Shown in pieces: positions 26,494-35,568 of a DNA stretch of 64,000 nucleotides. Source of the DNA: Pseudomonas sp. P818 (lineage in GTDB: Bacteria > Pseudomonadota > Gammaproteobacteria > Pseudomonadales > Pseudomonadaceae); the NCBI RefSeq assembly GCF_000418555.1, contig NZ_ATKM01000005.1:434001-498000 (forward strand). Direction: 5' to 3'. The position numbers and the translations under genes are program-made. Below the pieces are notes generated by a model that saw only the letters and a program-made list of their open reading frames with translations, did no database searches and had not been told where the DNA came from. Each line of letters begins with the position of its first letter. Position 1 is the stretch's first letter.

Positions 26494-27795
26494 TTAGTGC
26501 AGCTTCAGGCGTGGCTCGGTGCTGCGCCCGATGCGGTCGCTGAGCATCAGCAGCAGCGTGCGCAGGGTGCCGTACAGCGCCATCTGGTGCATGCGGTAGA
26601 GCGAGACATAGAACACCCGCGCCAGCCAGCCCTCGAGCATCACGCTGCCGGTCAGATTGCCCATCAGATTGCCCACCGCCGAGAAGCTCGACAGCGAGAT
26701 CAGCGAGCCGTAGTCGCGATAGCGATACTCCGGCAGCGACTGACCGCTGATCTTCAAACGCAGCGATTTGGCCAGCAGCGATGCTTGCTGGTGCGCCGCC
26801 TGGGCGCGCGGCGGTACGTTGTGGCCATCGTTGCCCGGCTGCGGGCAGGCCGCGCAATCGCCGAAGGCGAACACGTCGTCGTCCAGTGTCGTCTGCAGCG
26901 TCGGGCGTACCTGCAGCTGGTTGATGCGGTTGCTTTCCAGCCCGTCGAGGTCCTTGAGGAAACCGGGCGCTCGAATACCGGCCGCCCAGACCTTGAGGCT
27001 GGCGGGAATGAAGTTGCCATCGGCGGTCTTCAATCCTTCTGCGGTCACTTCGCTGACCGCTGCGCCGGTCAATACCGTAACGCCGAGCTTCTCCAGAGTC
27101 TGGTGCACGGGGCGGGCGATGCGCTCGGGCAGGGCGGGCAATACGCGTGGGCCCGCTTCGATCAGCGTGATGCGCATGTCTTCTGGGCGAATGCGATTGA
27201 GACCATAGGCTGCCAGCTGCTTGGCGGCGTGGTGCAGTTCGGCTGCCAGCTCGACCCCGGTCGCTCCCGCGCCGACGATGGCAATATCGATCTTGCCACC
27301 GGCTTCACCCTCGTTGGCGTGCGCGCGCAGATAATGGCTGAGCATGCGCCGGTGAAAGCGCTCGGCCTGAGCCCGGGTGTCGAGGAAAATGCAGTGCTCG
27401 GCCGCGCCAGGTGTGCCGAAGTCATTGGTGGTGCTGCCGACGGCGATCACCAGGCTGTCGTAGGCGATGCGGCGTTCAGGCATCAGCACCTGACCGTCGT
27501 CATCGAGCGTGGGCGCCAGGGTAATGCTCTTGCTTGCACGGTCGAGGCCGGACATGCGTCCGAGCTGAAACTCGAAATGATTCCACTTGGCTTGGGCCAC
27601 GTAGTTCAGTTCGTCTTCCGAGGAGTTCAGCGAGCCAGCCGCCACTTCATGCAGCAGAGGCTTCCAGATATGGGTGAGGTTGGCGTCGACCAGGATGATC
27701 CGGGCTGCGCCGCTCTTGCCCAGTTTTCTACCAAGGCGGGTGGCCAGCTCCAAACCGCCGGCGCCGCCGCCGACAATCACGATGCGATGGGACAT
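26494..27795 (-). CDS. ndh: Type II NADH:quinone oxidoreductase
   Basis: 433-residue single-subunit, non-proton-pumping NADH dehydrogenase. N-terminal FAD site IVIVGGGAGGLELATRLG; second dinucleotide site DIAIVGAGATGVELAAEL near 168-186; the VWAAGIRAPGFL and FAFGDCAACPQPG segments are typical of NDH-2. The C-terminal amphipathic region (ARVFYVSLYRMHQMALYGTLRTLLL) attaches the enzyme to the membrane. Start ATG at 27795. Gene order with the MOSC, DUF1780 and DUF3094 genes matches P. aeruginosa around PA4535-PA4538. Confidence 0.95.
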   Translation of the reverse strand: MSHRIVIVGGGAGGLELATRLGRKLGKSGAARIILVDANLTHIWKPLLHEVAAGSLNSSEDELNYVAQAKWNHFEFQLGRMSGLDRASKSITLAPTLDDDGQVLMPERRIAYDSLVIAVGSTTNDFGTPGAAEHCIFLDTRAQAERFHRRMLSHYLRAHANEGEAGGKIDIAIVGAGATGVELAAELHHAAKQLAAYGLNRIRPEDMRITLIEAGPRVLPALPERIARPVHQTLEKLGVTVLTGAAVSEVTAEGLKTADGNFIPASLKVWAAGIRAPGFLKDLDGLESNRINQLQVRPTLQTTLDDDVFAFGDCAACPQPGNDGHNVPPRAQAAHQQASLLAKSLRLKISGQSLPEYRYRDYGSLISLSSFSAVGNLMGNLTGSVMLEGWLARVFYVSLYRMHQMALYGTLRTLLLMLSDRIGRSTEPRLKLH

Positions 27796-27858
27796 GGGAA
27801 ATGCTCACAAGGCTTTGAAAAAGGCGGTGTGAGTGCGAAAGGGCGAGCGCAAGGCAGC

Positions 27859-28032
27859 TCATAGCACCAATCGACTCAGAAAACGGCTGAGCAGGCCCAG
27901 GCCGATGACGACGACCAGTACCACGGTGAGCAGGCGCCAGACGCGAAACGGCTGGCGTTCGACCTGATGCTGCGGGGCACTCAGGTATTGATCGACTTTC
28001 TGCTGGTCTTCGGGGCTCAGGCGGCTGGTCAT
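27859..28032 (-). CDS. DUF3094 small membrane protein
   Basis: 57 residues: hydrophilic N-terminus MTSRLSPEDQQKVDQYLSAP, basic stretch HQVERQPFRVWR, one transmembrane helix LLTVVLVVVIGLGLLSRF. This is the layout and sequence of the DUF3094 family, conserved next to ndh in pseudomonads. Function unknown. The ATG at 28032 faces the MOSC gene stop 24 bases upstream, so the two may be co-transcribed. Confidence 0.8.
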   Translation of the reverse strand: MTSRLSPEDQQKVDQYLSAPQHQVERQPFRVWRLLTVVLVVVIGLGLLSRFLSRLVL

Positions 28033-28056
28033 GGGCGGGCCTCTGCTTGAATGCCG

Positions 28057-28605
28057 CTATTCTAGGCGTGCCCGCCAGCCTTGGCGAGCGTCGTTGTCCT
28101 GCGGGTCAGATATTGCGCTGTTGGCTTCCACGCTCAGGGTATCGTCAAGGCGGATGATGCCGCCCTCGATCACTCTGGCCGTTATGCCCCCGTGGCCACG
28201 CATGGCCTGGAAGGTACCGCGGCCAAGGCGCTCTTCCAGACGCGCGCAGGGCTGGCACCAGCCGGTGGTCTCCAGCAGCGCCTGGCCAATGCGAAAGCGC
28301 CTACCTTTTAGGCTGAACAGGTTGATGCCGGCGATCGCAATGTTGCGCCGCAGCTCGCTCGGCTGCATGGGCGCATCGCGGCCGAGCAGGGCAGCGACCA
28401 CGGCCAGGTGCTCCCATTGGATCAGCGTGACCTGCCGCGCATTGCGTGGCCCCGGGCGGCTGTGATCACCGGTCAGGCCAGCTTCGCGTCGGGCTTCCAC
28501 CGCTTCGACTTCGAGCATGGCCTCGCGAGCTTTGGGACGAACGCCTATCCAGCGCACCCGGCCGGCCTGAGGCACCTCGGCCAGCAATTCCTGTAATGGG
28601 CTCAT
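28057..28605 (-). CDS. MOSC domain protein
   Basis: 182-residue MOSC (molybdenum cofactor sulfurase C-terminal-like) protein. Visible: EAGLTGDHSRPGPRNARQVTLIQWEHLA, NIAIAGINLFSLKGRRFRIG, and the cysteine motif GWCQPCARLEERLGRG; the WCxPC cysteine is a candidate sulphur carrier or molybdenum ligand. Stand-alone MOSC proteins often act in reduction of N-hydroxylated compounds or sulphur transfer; the substrate is unknown here. The start ATG overlaps the stop of the DUF1780 gene (ATGA). Confidence 0.88.
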   Translation of the reverse strand: MSPLQELLAEVPQAGRVRWIGVRPKAREAMLEVEAVEARREAGLTGDHSRPGPRNARQVTLIQWEHLAVVAALLGRDAPMQPSELRRNIAIAGINLFSLKGRRFRIGQALLETTGWCQPCARLEERLGRGTFQAMRGHGGITARVIEGGIIRLDDTLSVEANSAISDPQDNDARQGWRARLE

Positions 28606-29231
28606 AGGCCGATACCAATGTCGAACAACAGGCTGCGCCCGAGGTTCTGCCGCAGAAAATCCGGCGCGTCCGGGTGGGCGAACAGCACGCGGGCGAAGCG
28701 CGGACCGACCAGTGACAACGAGCGCCAGCCCTGGCGCAGATATTCGGTGGGCGGCGGGAAGTGGCTGTTGCAGTCGAGCACGGCGCGCTTGAGGCTGACG
28801 AATGCGACCAGGTCAAGCTCGCCCAGGTCGATGCCACGCTCGCGGTAGTTATGCGCCTTCTTGCGCAAGGTGGGCGCCAGGCGCGCCTGCATCTCGCTGG
28901 CCGGGATGCGCTTGGGCCGTGCTTCGCGGCGCACCAGTTGGCTCAGGGAGAAGGCGCTACGGCGCCGTTCCAGCTCGGCGCGCCACTCATCATTGAGGCG
29001 ACGTCCTTCGTCGAGCACGAAGAACACTTCGAAATTGGCGTCGCGAAACAGCACGTCCGGCGGCTCCTGGCCGCTGGGCATGAAGTCGTCGTTGTGATGA
29101 CGCACGTTCAGCGCCTGCAGCAGGCGCTGGCAGACCCAGCGCTCGCGCTCCCATTTCTTGGCGTTGGAGAGAAAGGCATTGGCCTGCTCGGCCTGGTGCG
29201 TCAGCAGGCGCAGGTAATCGGAGTCGTCCAT
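28602..29231 (-). CDS. DUF1780 family protein
   Basis: 209 residues from the ATG at 29231 (the frame is open to a TTG two codons upstream). The N-terminal segment DYLRLLTHQAEQANAFLSNAKKWERERWVCQRLL and the PPDVLFRDANFEVFFVLDEGRRLNDEWR block match DUF1780. The D...E-x-F-F arrangement resembles nuclease-fold cores (E-x-K-like), but no catalytic set can be confirmed. Function unknown. Coupled by ATGA to the downstream MOSC gene. Confidence 0.8.
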   Translation of the reverse strand: MDDSDYLRLLTHQAEQANAFLSNAKKWERERWVCQRLLQALNVRHHNDDFMPSGQEPPDVLFRDANFEVFFVLDEGRRLNDEWRAELERRRSAFSLSQLVRREARPKRIPASEMQARLAPTLRKKAHNYRERGIDLGELDLVAFVSLKRAVLDCNSHFPPPTEYLRQGWRSLSLVGPRFARVLFAHPDAPDFLRQNLGRSLLFDIGIGL

Positions 29232-29281
29232 GGGCAAAGCTTAGCCGTAGCGCTGACCTGCTTGCCAGTGCTCTGGATGTC

Positions 29282-29443
29282 GTGCTCTGTCGTCAAACTT
29301 AACCGCGTCAGCAGCGCTAATGAGCGTTTGCAGGCTATGGCGCTGAGCCTTCGCGCGAAGGCTGGAATCCCCTTGGGTTCTGGATGTCATTGATCGATGG
29401 CGGGGTGATCGCACTCTCTGGTGCTCTGTCGTCAAACTTAACC
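29282..29443. repeat. 23-base direct repeat pair upstream of CbiM-like gene
   Basis: The sequence beginning GTGCTCTGTCGTCAAACTTA occurs at 29282-29304 and again, identical over 23 bases, at 29421-29443, 139 bases apart. The 270-base interval between the divergent genes has no other feature. The second copy is 58 bases before the gene start. Could be tandem regulator sites or a residue of a duplication. Confidence 0.6.
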
Positions 29444-29500
29444 CGAGTGCCGGTGTAGACTGCTCGGCATGGCGATGATTGAAGACAAGGGTGTGTACGC

Positions 29501-30190
29501 ATGATCGCGTCCAATCTACTGGCGTTCTCTACCTTGTTATGTGGCTGGCTGATCTATGGGCTGGCACTGCTCTGGGCGTTCGCTCGCGCACCCTGGGTCG
29601 AGCTGTTCAGTGATCTGCGTCGCCAGCATCTGCTGTTCGGCACCATGCTCGGGTTGTTTCTACTGTGGTTGGTGCGCCGCGATTTCGACTCCGGTCTCTC
29701 CTACCATTTCATCGGCATGACCGCTGTAACCCTGCTGCTCGACTGGCCGCTGGCCGTGCTCGCCGGCTTGGTGGCGCAGATTGGCCTGTTCGCTATCGGG
29801 CGCATGGATCTGGCCTCGCTCGGCATCAATGGTGTGCTGCTGGTACTGATCCCGGTGCTGGTCACCGAGCTTTGTGCCATCCGTGTCGAGCGCGCGCAGC
29901 CGCGCAATCTGTTCGTCTACATCTTCTTCTGCGGTTTCTTCCCTGCTGCGCTGGCAACGTTGATGACGCTGCTCGGCGGCCTCGCCTTGTTGTGGATGGA
30001 CGGCCTGTTCCCGATGCCGCCCTGGCTGGACGACTTCGCCGGCTACCTGTGGCTGGTTGCATTTCCGGAGGCCTTTATCAACGGCACCATCGTCACGGCA
30101 CTGGTGGTGTTCTATCCGGACTGGCTGGAAACCTTCAACCGCAGTCGCTACTTGCAGGCGCCCTGGAAGGAAAACGATCGCAGCGAGTGA
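29501..30190 (+). CDS. CbiM-like energy-coupling-factor membrane protein
   Basis: 229-residue polytopic membrane protein (about six helices) of the CbiM/ECF S-component-like family, with the conserved GMTAVTLLLDWPLAVLAGLVAQ and FPEAFINGTIVTALVVFYPDWLETF segments. CbiM proteins take up cobalt or nickel with CbiNQO partners, none of which is near. No cobalamin riboswitch is seen upstream. The orphan pseudomonad members have no proven substrate. ATG follows GTGTACGC, a weak ribosome-binding site. Confidence 0.75.
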   Translation: MIASNLLAFSTLLCGWLIYGLALLWAFARAPWVELFSDLRRQHLLFGTMLGLFLLWLVRRDFDSGLSYHFIGMTAVTLLLDWPLAVLAGLVAQIGLFAIGRMDLASLGINGVLLVLIPVLVTELCAIRVERAQPRNLFVYIFFCGFFPAALATLMTLLGGLALLWMDGLFPMPPWLDDFAGYLWLVAFPEAFINGTIVTALVVFYPDWLETFNRSRYLQAPWKENDRSE

Positions 30191-30228
30191 ATGGCGCCGT
30201 ATTGGCCGATTGAATGCCGCTGGCAGGG

Positions 30229-30242
30229 TTGATCCCGATCAA
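30229..30242. promoter_or_regulatory. Anr/FNR box upstream of 71-aa gene
   Basis: TTGAT-CCCG-ATCAA, a perfect FNR/Anr consensus, is centred 61 bases before the ATG at 30297. A weak -10 (CATGCT, 30264-30269) would place the box near -41.5, the classical activating position. Confidence 0.75.
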
Positions 30243-30296
30243 TGTCAGGAATGGGCCTGCCGCCATGCTGTGCAAAACTCTTCCGAGGACTCGAAC

Positions 30297-30512
30297 ATGA
30301 GTATTCACAGCTGGGCCAGAGCGGCCATCCGGAGCGATTTGCATGACGCCGAAGCTCAAGGCTACGAACCTGTGATGGCACTGCGTGCGCTACTGTCGGA
30401 GGTGGTGCAGCAGAGCAAGGCGCTGCGTGATCCTCAGGAGCTGGCCCACGAGCTGCAGTTTCTCGCCGACAACCTCGACGATGATCGCGACTACGCCTTT
30501 GTGCGCCCCTGA
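30297..30512 (+). CDS. Small hypothetical protein (71 aa), probably Anr-controlled
   Basis: 71 residues from the ATG at 30297 behind TTCCGAGGACTCGAAC. Soluble and helical (SWARAAIRSDLHDAEAQGYEPVMALRALLSEVVQQSKAL...ELQFLADNLDDDRDYAFVRP). I do not recognise a named family; similar small proteins occur next to ndh-yacG in pseudomonads. The perfect Anr box in front implies induction under low oxygen. The frame is open further upstream but that part overlaps the CbiM-like gene. Confidence 0.7.
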   Translation: MSIHSWARAAIRSDLHDAEAQGYEPVMALRALLSEVVQQSKALRDPQELAHELQFLADNLDDDRDYAFVRP

Positions 30513-30602
30513 GAACCTTAGGGGCGCTGTGCGTATTGAATTCTCACATTGAGTCGCCGCGTAGGGCGTTGATGGTTTTCCGCAGTTTATCCAGGCGCAT
30601 AC

Positions 30603-30628
30603 CGTAGGAGCGGCTTTAGCCGCGATTG
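30603..30628. repeat. REP-type half element
   Basis: CGTAGGAGCGGCTTTAGCCG with CGATTG following: same core as the REP elements at 11715 and 54446, one arm only, between a convergent pair. Confidence 0.6.
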
Positions 30629-30632
30629 CTCA

Positions 30633-30827
30633 TTAATGCGGTCGAGTCGGCAGATCGCCGCTGAACATCTCGTCTTCCAGATCGTTGCCGGGAATCGCAT
30701 GCTCCTCGGCAGCCCAGGCGCCCAGATCGATCAGTTTGCAACGCTCGCAGCAGAACGGGCGATAGAGGTTTTCGGTTTTCCACTCGACTGGGGCGCCACA
30801 GGTGGGGCACTGAACGGTCGTGGTCAT
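30633..30827 (-). CDS. yacG: DNA gyrase inhibitor YacG
   Basis: 64-residue zinc-finger protein. The four cysteines are in CPTC (C7, C10) and CCERC (C27/C31 type) around [12 protein letters not shown], followed by the acidic tail typical of YacG. E. coli YacG binds GyrB and inhibits gyrase (established). The ATG overlaps the coaE stop (ATGA), the standard coaE-yacG coupling next to pilD in pseudomonads. Confidence 0.93.
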   Translation of the reverse strand: MTTTVQCPTCGAPVEWKTENLYRPFCCERCKLIDLGAWAAEEHAIPGNDLEDEMFSGDLPTRPH

Positions 30828-31435
30828 GGCTGGCCTCCGCGTAGGGTCAGGTAAAAGTTGTGCAGGCGCTCGACTTCCGCGTCGAGCCAGGCCATATCTC
30901 GGTCATTGACCAGGACGTCATGGGCATGACGCAACCGATCTTCGCGGCTGGCCTGTGCCTGCATGATGGCGCGAACCTGTTCTTCCGAGCTCTGGTCGCG
31001 CGCAATGGTCCGTTGGATCTGCAACTCGGCGGGGGTGTCGACCACCAGTACGCGTTGGGTCATCTGTCGCTGGCCGGACTCTACCAGCAGTGGCGAAACC
31101 AGAATGGCGTAAGGCGACTCGGCCCTTGCCAGCACCTGGACGATCTCCTGCCCGATCAGCGGATGCAGCAGGCTTTCCAGCCAGCGACGCTGTTCGGGAT
31201 CGGTGAAGATCAGCTTGCGCAGCGCAGCGCGGTCCAGCTCGCCATTGGCTTGCAGTACGTCCGCACCGAAGTGCTCGGCGATCTTCGCCAGCGCCGGCCG
31301 GCCCGGCTCGACCACCCAGCGCGCCGCATGGTCGGCATCGACCACATGCACACCGCGCTCGATAAAGCCTTGCGCCACCGCGCTCTTGCCGCTGCCGATG
31401 CCGCCGGTCAGGCCGAGTATCCAGGGTTTCGTCAC
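30824..31435 (-). CDS. coaE: Dephospho-CoA kinase
   Basis: 203-residue P-loop kinase catalysing the last step of CoA synthesis. N-terminal Walker [18 protein letters not shown], the [13 protein letters not shown] segment that binds substrate, and [32 protein letters not shown] in the lid region. Starts with GTG at 31435. Upstream a palindromic repeat separates it from pilD; in other pseudomonads pilD-coaE-yacG are contiguous. Confidence 0.95.
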   Translation of the reverse strand: MTKPWILGLTGGIGSGKSAVAQGFIERGVHVVDADHAARWVVEPGRPALAKIAEHFGADVLQANGELDRAALRKLIFTDPEQRRWLESLLHPLIGQEIVQVLARAESPYAILVSPLLVESGQRQMTQRVLVVDTPAELQIQRTIARDQSSEEQVRAIMQAQASREDRLRHAHDVLVNDRDMAWLDAEVERLHNFYLTLRGGQP

Positions 31436-31517
31436 GCCAATGCAGCCTCGCTATTGCTCAAGGGCGCGATTGTAGGGGGGATTCAGATGTGATGCGAACC
31501 GAACCGGTCCTGCTACC

Positions 31518-31592
31518 CATCATCTCTGTCGAAGGCAGGAATCCAGTTAGCGCTGTGGCACAGTTCTGGACTCCCGCCTTTACGGGATGATG
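31518..31592. repeat. Imperfect palindromic intergenic repeat between pilD and coaE
   Basis: CATCATC...AGGCAGGAATCCAG (31518-31546) is inverted at CTGGACTCCCGCCT...GATGATG (31566-31592). It resembles the widespread 'GGAATCCAG/CTGGATTCC' intergenic element of proteobacteria. It lies just downstream of the pilD stop. Confidence 0.6.
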
Positions 31593-31609
31593 GAGGGGCT
31601 CCGGCTTGC

Positions 31610-32479
31610 TTAAAAACCGGCGAACTTCAGATAACTGCCGGTAATCACATCGCCCCAGAGCAGCGCGATCCAGCCGGCAATGGCCAGGTAAGGTCCGAAG
31701 GGAATCGGCGTGCCGGAATCACTGCCACGCAGGCGCAGCATGATAATCCCCAGTACAGCACCGACCAATGACGACAGCAGGATGGTTAGCGGCAATATCT
31801 GCCAGCCACCCCAGGCGCCGAGCATGGCCAGCAGCTTGAAGTCACCATAACCCATGCCTTCCTTGCCGGTAATCAGCTTGAACAGCCAATACACCGACCA
31901 CAGACTCAGATAACCGGCAATCGCCCCCCACAGCGCGTCTTCCAGGCTGGTGAACAGCCCGAAGTAATTGACGATCAAGCCCAGCCACAGCAGCGGCAGC
32001 ACCAGTACGTCCGGCAGAATCTGATGATCGGCGTCGATCAAACTCATCGCCAGCAGCCCCCAGGCCAGCACCAGCATCGCCCCGGCCTGCCAGGTAAAAC
32101 CGAAATGCCAGGCGACGTAGCCGGAGATCAGGCCGCAGGCGAGTTCGACGATGGGGTAACGCTTGCTGATCGGCGTCTTGCAGTTCGAGCACTTGCCGCG
32201 CAGAAACAGATAGCTGATGACCGGGATGTTCTCCCAAGGGCGGATCTCGTGGCCGCAGTTGGGGCACGAAGAGTTGGGGAGGATCAGGTTGAAGGTTGCT
32301 GATGTCGGCACCGGCGGCAGCTCCAGCACTTCGCGTGCCTGGCTTTGCCAGCCGCGGTGGAGCATTTGTGGTAAGCGGTAAATCACCACGTTCAGGAAAC
32401 TGCCAACCAGCAGGCCTAGCAGCAGGGCGCATAAAACAAAGGCCAGCGTATGGCTGGCCAGAAAGTCGACCACGGGCAT
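31610..32479 (-). CDS. pilD: Type IV prepilin peptidase/N-methylase
   Basis: 289-residue integral membrane aspartyl protease that cleaves prepilins and type II secretion pseudopilins after glycine and N-methylates the new phenylalanine. The cytoplasmic zinc-binding cysteines are in CPNC and CSNC (C72, C75, C97, C100), and the catalytic aspartates in SLIDADHQILPD and the GYGDFK motif. About eight helices. The pilC stop is immediately before its ATG (0-base spacing), giving the pilB-pilC-pilD operon. Confidence 0.96.
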   Translation of the reverse strand: MPVVDFLASHTLAFVLCALLLGLLVGSFLNVVIYRLPQMLHRGWQSQAREVLELPPVPTSATFNLILPNSSCPNCGHEIRPWENIPVISYLFLRGKCSNCKTPISKRYPIVELACGLISGYVAWHFGFTWQAGAMLVLAWGLLAMSLIDADHQILPDVLVLPLLWLGLIVNYFGLFTSLEDALWGAIAGYLSLWSVYWLFKLITGKEGMGYGDFKLLAMLGAWGGWQILPLTILLSSLVGAVLGIIMLRLRGSDSGTPIPFGPYLAIAGWIALLWGDVITGSYLKFAGF

Positions 32480-33700
32480 TTAGACCACGGAACCCAACTG
32501 GAAAATCGGTAGGTACATGGCGATGATCAGGCCACCGACCAGTACGCCCAGCACGGACATGATAATGGGCTCCATCAGGCTGGTGAGACCGTCGACCATG
32601 TTGTCCACCTCGGCCTCATAAAAGCTTGCTACCTTATCGAGCATCTCATCCAGCGAGCCAGACTCTTCGCCAATGGCTGTCATTTGCACGGCCATACTAG
32701 GGAAGGTGCCTGTGGTGCGCATTGAAAAATTAAGCTGCATACCAGTCGAGACATCTGCCTTGATCTTGTTGGTGGCATTCTTGAACACTACATTACCGGT
32801 GGCCCCGGAGACCGAATCCAGCGCGTCGACCAGTGGCACACCTGCAGCAAAGGTCGTTGATAGCGTGCGTGCGAAGCGTGCTACCGCAGATTTGTACAGA
32901 ATGTCTCCGATGATTGGCAGTTTCAGTACGCCACGGTCAACCGAGTCGCGCAGTTTCTGCGAGCGCTTCATCGCTTCTTTGAATGCAAAGGCAGCGGCGA
33001 TGATTGCAATCAGAAAAATGAACCACCACTTTTGCATAACTTGCGAAATTCCGATCACCATCAGAGTGAACGCAGGAAGCTCTGCACCAAAGTTAGCAAA
33101 CACTTCCTCGAATTGCGGCACCACTTTGATCAGCAAGATGGCGGAAACTACAATTGCGACAACGACCACGGCGATTGGGTAGTTCATCGCCTTCTTGATC
33201 TTGGCCTTGAGTGCCTCGGTCTTTTCCTTATAGGTCGCAATACGGTCGAGCAAGTTTTCCAGTGCACCGGCCTGCTCACCGGATTCCACCAAGTTGCAAT
33301 ACAGCTCATCGAAGTATTGCGGCTTCTTACGTAGAGAAGCTGCAAAGCTGTTACCAGCAGCCACTTCTTGCTTAACCTCATCAACCAGCTTACGCATGTT
33401 CGGGTTGTCAAAGCCCTCGGCGATGATGTCGAAGGACTGCAGCAGCGGTACGCCAGCCTTCATCATAGTGGCCATTTGCCGAGTAAACAGCGCGATGTCC
33501 ATTGGCTTGATTTTCTTGCCTGCCCCACCTAGGGACAGGCCCGACTTCTTGCGTACCTTGGTCGGGTTGATGCCTTGCTTGCGCAGCTGCGCCCTGACCA
33601 GTGAGGGGTTTTGCCCACTGATTTCGCCTTTGACGACGCTTCCGCTTTTGTTCTTGCCTTCCCAGGTAAATACACTGGTTTTTAGAGCTTTTTCCGCCAT
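32480..33700 (-). CDS. pilC: Type IV pilus inner-membrane platform protein
   Basis: 406-residue GspF/PilC protein with two duplicated T2SSF domains (about 70-190 and 275-395) and three membrane helices; MDIALFTRQMATMMKAGVPLLQSFDII and VARFARTLSTTFAAGVPLVDALDSVSG start each domain. It couples the PilB and PilT motors to pilin at the membrane. Ends adjacent to pilD and begins 2 bases after pilB. Its A/T content is higher than that of the flanking housekeeping genes, as often seen for pil genes near variable pilins. Confidence 0.96.
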   Translation of the reverse strand: MAEKALKTSVFTWEGKNKSGSVVKGEISGQNPSLVRAQLRKQGINPTKVRKKSGLSLGGAGKKIKPMDIALFTRQMATMMKAGVPLLQSFDIIAEGFDNPNMRKLVDEVKQEVAAGNSFAASLRKKPQYFDELYCNLVESGEQAGALENLLDRIATYKEKTEALKAKIKKAMNYPIAVVVVAIVVSAILLIKVVPQFEEVFANFGAELPAFTLMVIGISQVMQKWWFIFLIAIIAAAFAFKEAMKRSQKLRDSVDRGVLKLPIIGDILYKSAVARFARTLSTTFAAGVPLVDALDSVSGATGNVVFKNATNKIKADVSTGMQLNFSMRTTGTFPSMAVQMTAIGEESGSLDEMLDKVASFYEAEVDNMVDGLTSLMEPIIMSVLGVLVGGLIIAMYLPIFQLGSVV

Positions 33701-33702
33701 GG

Positions 33703-35406
33703 TTAATCCTTGGTCACGCGGTTGACTTCCTCAAGGCTGGTAACCCCTTGCATGGCCTTGAGCAAAGCGGAGGTGCGTAAGTCATTAAAGCCGTCTTTGC
33801 GCATTTGTGTGGCAATATCGATGGAATTGCCTTCCTCCATGATAATCCGCTGAAGGTTGGGCGTGTTTTTAACCACTTCATAAATACCGACACGGCCCTT
33901 GTACCCGCTCTTGCAGTTTTCGCACCCTACAGGGCCGTAAATCTTGAATGTGCCGATCTTGTCCTCGGGGAAGCCCTCGGCCAGCAGGGTTTCACGCGGT
34001 ACGACCACTTCCTTTTTACAGCTGCTGCATAGCTTGCGCGCCAAGCGCTGGGCGATAATCAGGTTGACCGATGTAGCGATGTTGAACGAAGGAACGCCCA
34101 TATTGCGCAAGCGGGTCAGGGTTTCTGCAGCGCTGTTAGTGTGTAGGGTGGACATCACCATATGGCCGGTTTGCGCAGCTTTGACGGCAATGGAGGCCGT
34201 GTCCAGATCGCGGATCTCGCCTACCATGATGATATCTGGATCCTGACGCAGGAAGGCGCGAAGCGCCTGGGTGAAGTCCATACCCTGTTTGGGATTGACG
34301 TTGACTTGGTTGATGCCCTCAAGGTTGATCTCGACTGGGTCTTCGGCGGTGGAGATATTCACGTCCGGTGTATTTAGGATGTTCAGGCCGGTATAGAGCG
34401 AAACGGTCTTGCCCGAACCGGTGGGGCCGGTCACCAGAATCATGCCTTGTGGTTGCTTGAGGGCGCTGAGATATAGCTCTTTCTGCTCTTCTTCATAACC
34501 CAGCGCATCGATACCCATTTGTGCGCTGGTAGGGTCGAGAATCCGCATCACGATCTTTTCGCCCCAGAGTGTGGGTAGGGTGTTGACGCGGAAATCGATT
34601 GCCTTGGTCTTGGAGATTTTCATCTTGATCCGGCCATCCTGCGGCTTGCGCCGCTCGGAAATATCTAGCGCGGCCATGACCTTGAGGCGGGCGGAAATAC
34701 GGGGGGCCAATTGGATCGGCGGCCGAGCTACCTCGTGCAGCATGCCGTCGGTACGAAAACGTACACGGTAGGCTTTCTCGTAGGGCTCGAAGTGCAGGTC
34801 CGATGAGCCACCTTTGATGGCGTCCAACAGCATCTTGTTGACGAAGCGCACCACGGGCGCATCATCGGCGTCAGCCCCTCCATCATTGCTAGGCTTGTCG
34901 TCGTCCACGGCCTCGACATCCAGGCCATCGAGATCCACGTCGGCAAGGTCTTCCATGCCGCTATTGGCAGAGTCGAAGAACTTGTCGATGGCATCGCCGA
35001 GTTTGTCGTCTTCGACCAGAATCGCCTCGGTGGTCAGGCCTGTGCTGAACTGAACGTCAGTCACTGCTTGGTGGCTGGTGGGGTCGGAGATGCCGATGAA
35101 TAACTTGTTGCCACGTTTCCACAGGGGCAGTACGCGGTGCTGGCGCACCAGCTTTTCACTGACGAGATCGCGAGGCTGAGCTTCTTTGTCGATGGAGTTG
35201 AGGTCGAAGAAGGCTACACCGAATTGCTCGGCGGCCAGTTCGGCTAAGGCGCGGCTCTTTACCAGTTTGTTTTGCACAAGGTAAGTCACCAGCGGCAGCT
35301 TGTTGCGTTGTGCCTGCTGCTGGGCTTGTTGGGCTGCTTTTTCATCCATGAGGCCGGCCTGGGCCAACTGTCTGGCAAGGCCGGCAAGGGATACGCTTTC
35401 GTTCAT
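33703..35406 (-). CDS. pilB: Type IV pilus extension ATPase
   Basis: 567-residue GspE/PilB hexameric ATPase that drives pilin polymerisation. N-terminal GspE_N domain (to about 150), Walker A GPTGSGKT with K333, Asp box around ISTAEDPVE, Walker B-like IIMVGEIRDLDTA, His box HMVMSTLHTNSA, and a tetracysteine zinc site (CSSC and CENC). The ATG at 35406 matches the conserved start MNESVSLAGLARQL; the frame is open 26 codons upstream into the pilA intergenic region. Divergent from pilA. Confidence 0.96.
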   Translation of the reverse strand: MNESVSLAGLARQLAQAGLMDEKAAQQAQQQAQRNKLPLVTYLVQNKLVKSRALAELAAEQFGVAFFDLNSIDKEAQPRDLVSEKLVRQHRVLPLWKRGNKLFIGISDPTSHQAVTDVQFSTGLTTEAILVEDDKLGDAIDKFFDSANSGMEDLADVDLDGLDVEAVDDDKPSNDGGADADDAPVVRFVNKMLLDAIKGGSSDLHFEPYEKAYRVRFRTDGMLHEVARPPIQLAPRISARLKVMAALDISERRKPQDGRIKMKISKTKAIDFRVNTLPTLWGEKIVMRILDPTSAQMGIDALGYEEEQKELYLSALKQPQGMILVTGPTGSGKTVSLYTGLNILNTPDVNISTAEDPVEINLEGINQVNVNPKQGMDFTQALRAFLRQDPDIIMVGEIRDLDTASIAVKAAQTGHMVMSTLHTNSAAETLTRLRNMGVPSFNIATSVNLIIAQRLARKLCSSCKKEVVVPRETLLAEGFPEDKIGTFKIYGPVGCENCKSGYKGRVGIYEVVKNTPNLQRIIMEEGNSIDIATQMRKDGFNDLRTSALLKAMQGVTSLEEVNRVTKD

Positions 35407-35568
35407 CGGGGAGGCTCCATGCTCATTGCCTGCCTTATAACTTAGATGCGGGCACCTGCCAAACCGTGTTTTGTAGGGTGACAAAAAAGGTCAGTTATTG
35501 ATCAGGAAAGACGTTGCTTTGCGTGAGAAAATTGCCTGAATAGCTAGGTTTAGCTGGTTCGGAAAACT

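Noticed and set aside
29232-29500. Cobalamin riboswitch ahead of the CbiM-like gene
   Set aside because: No B12-box (GCCACTG-type core) is present; only the 23-base repeats are seen.
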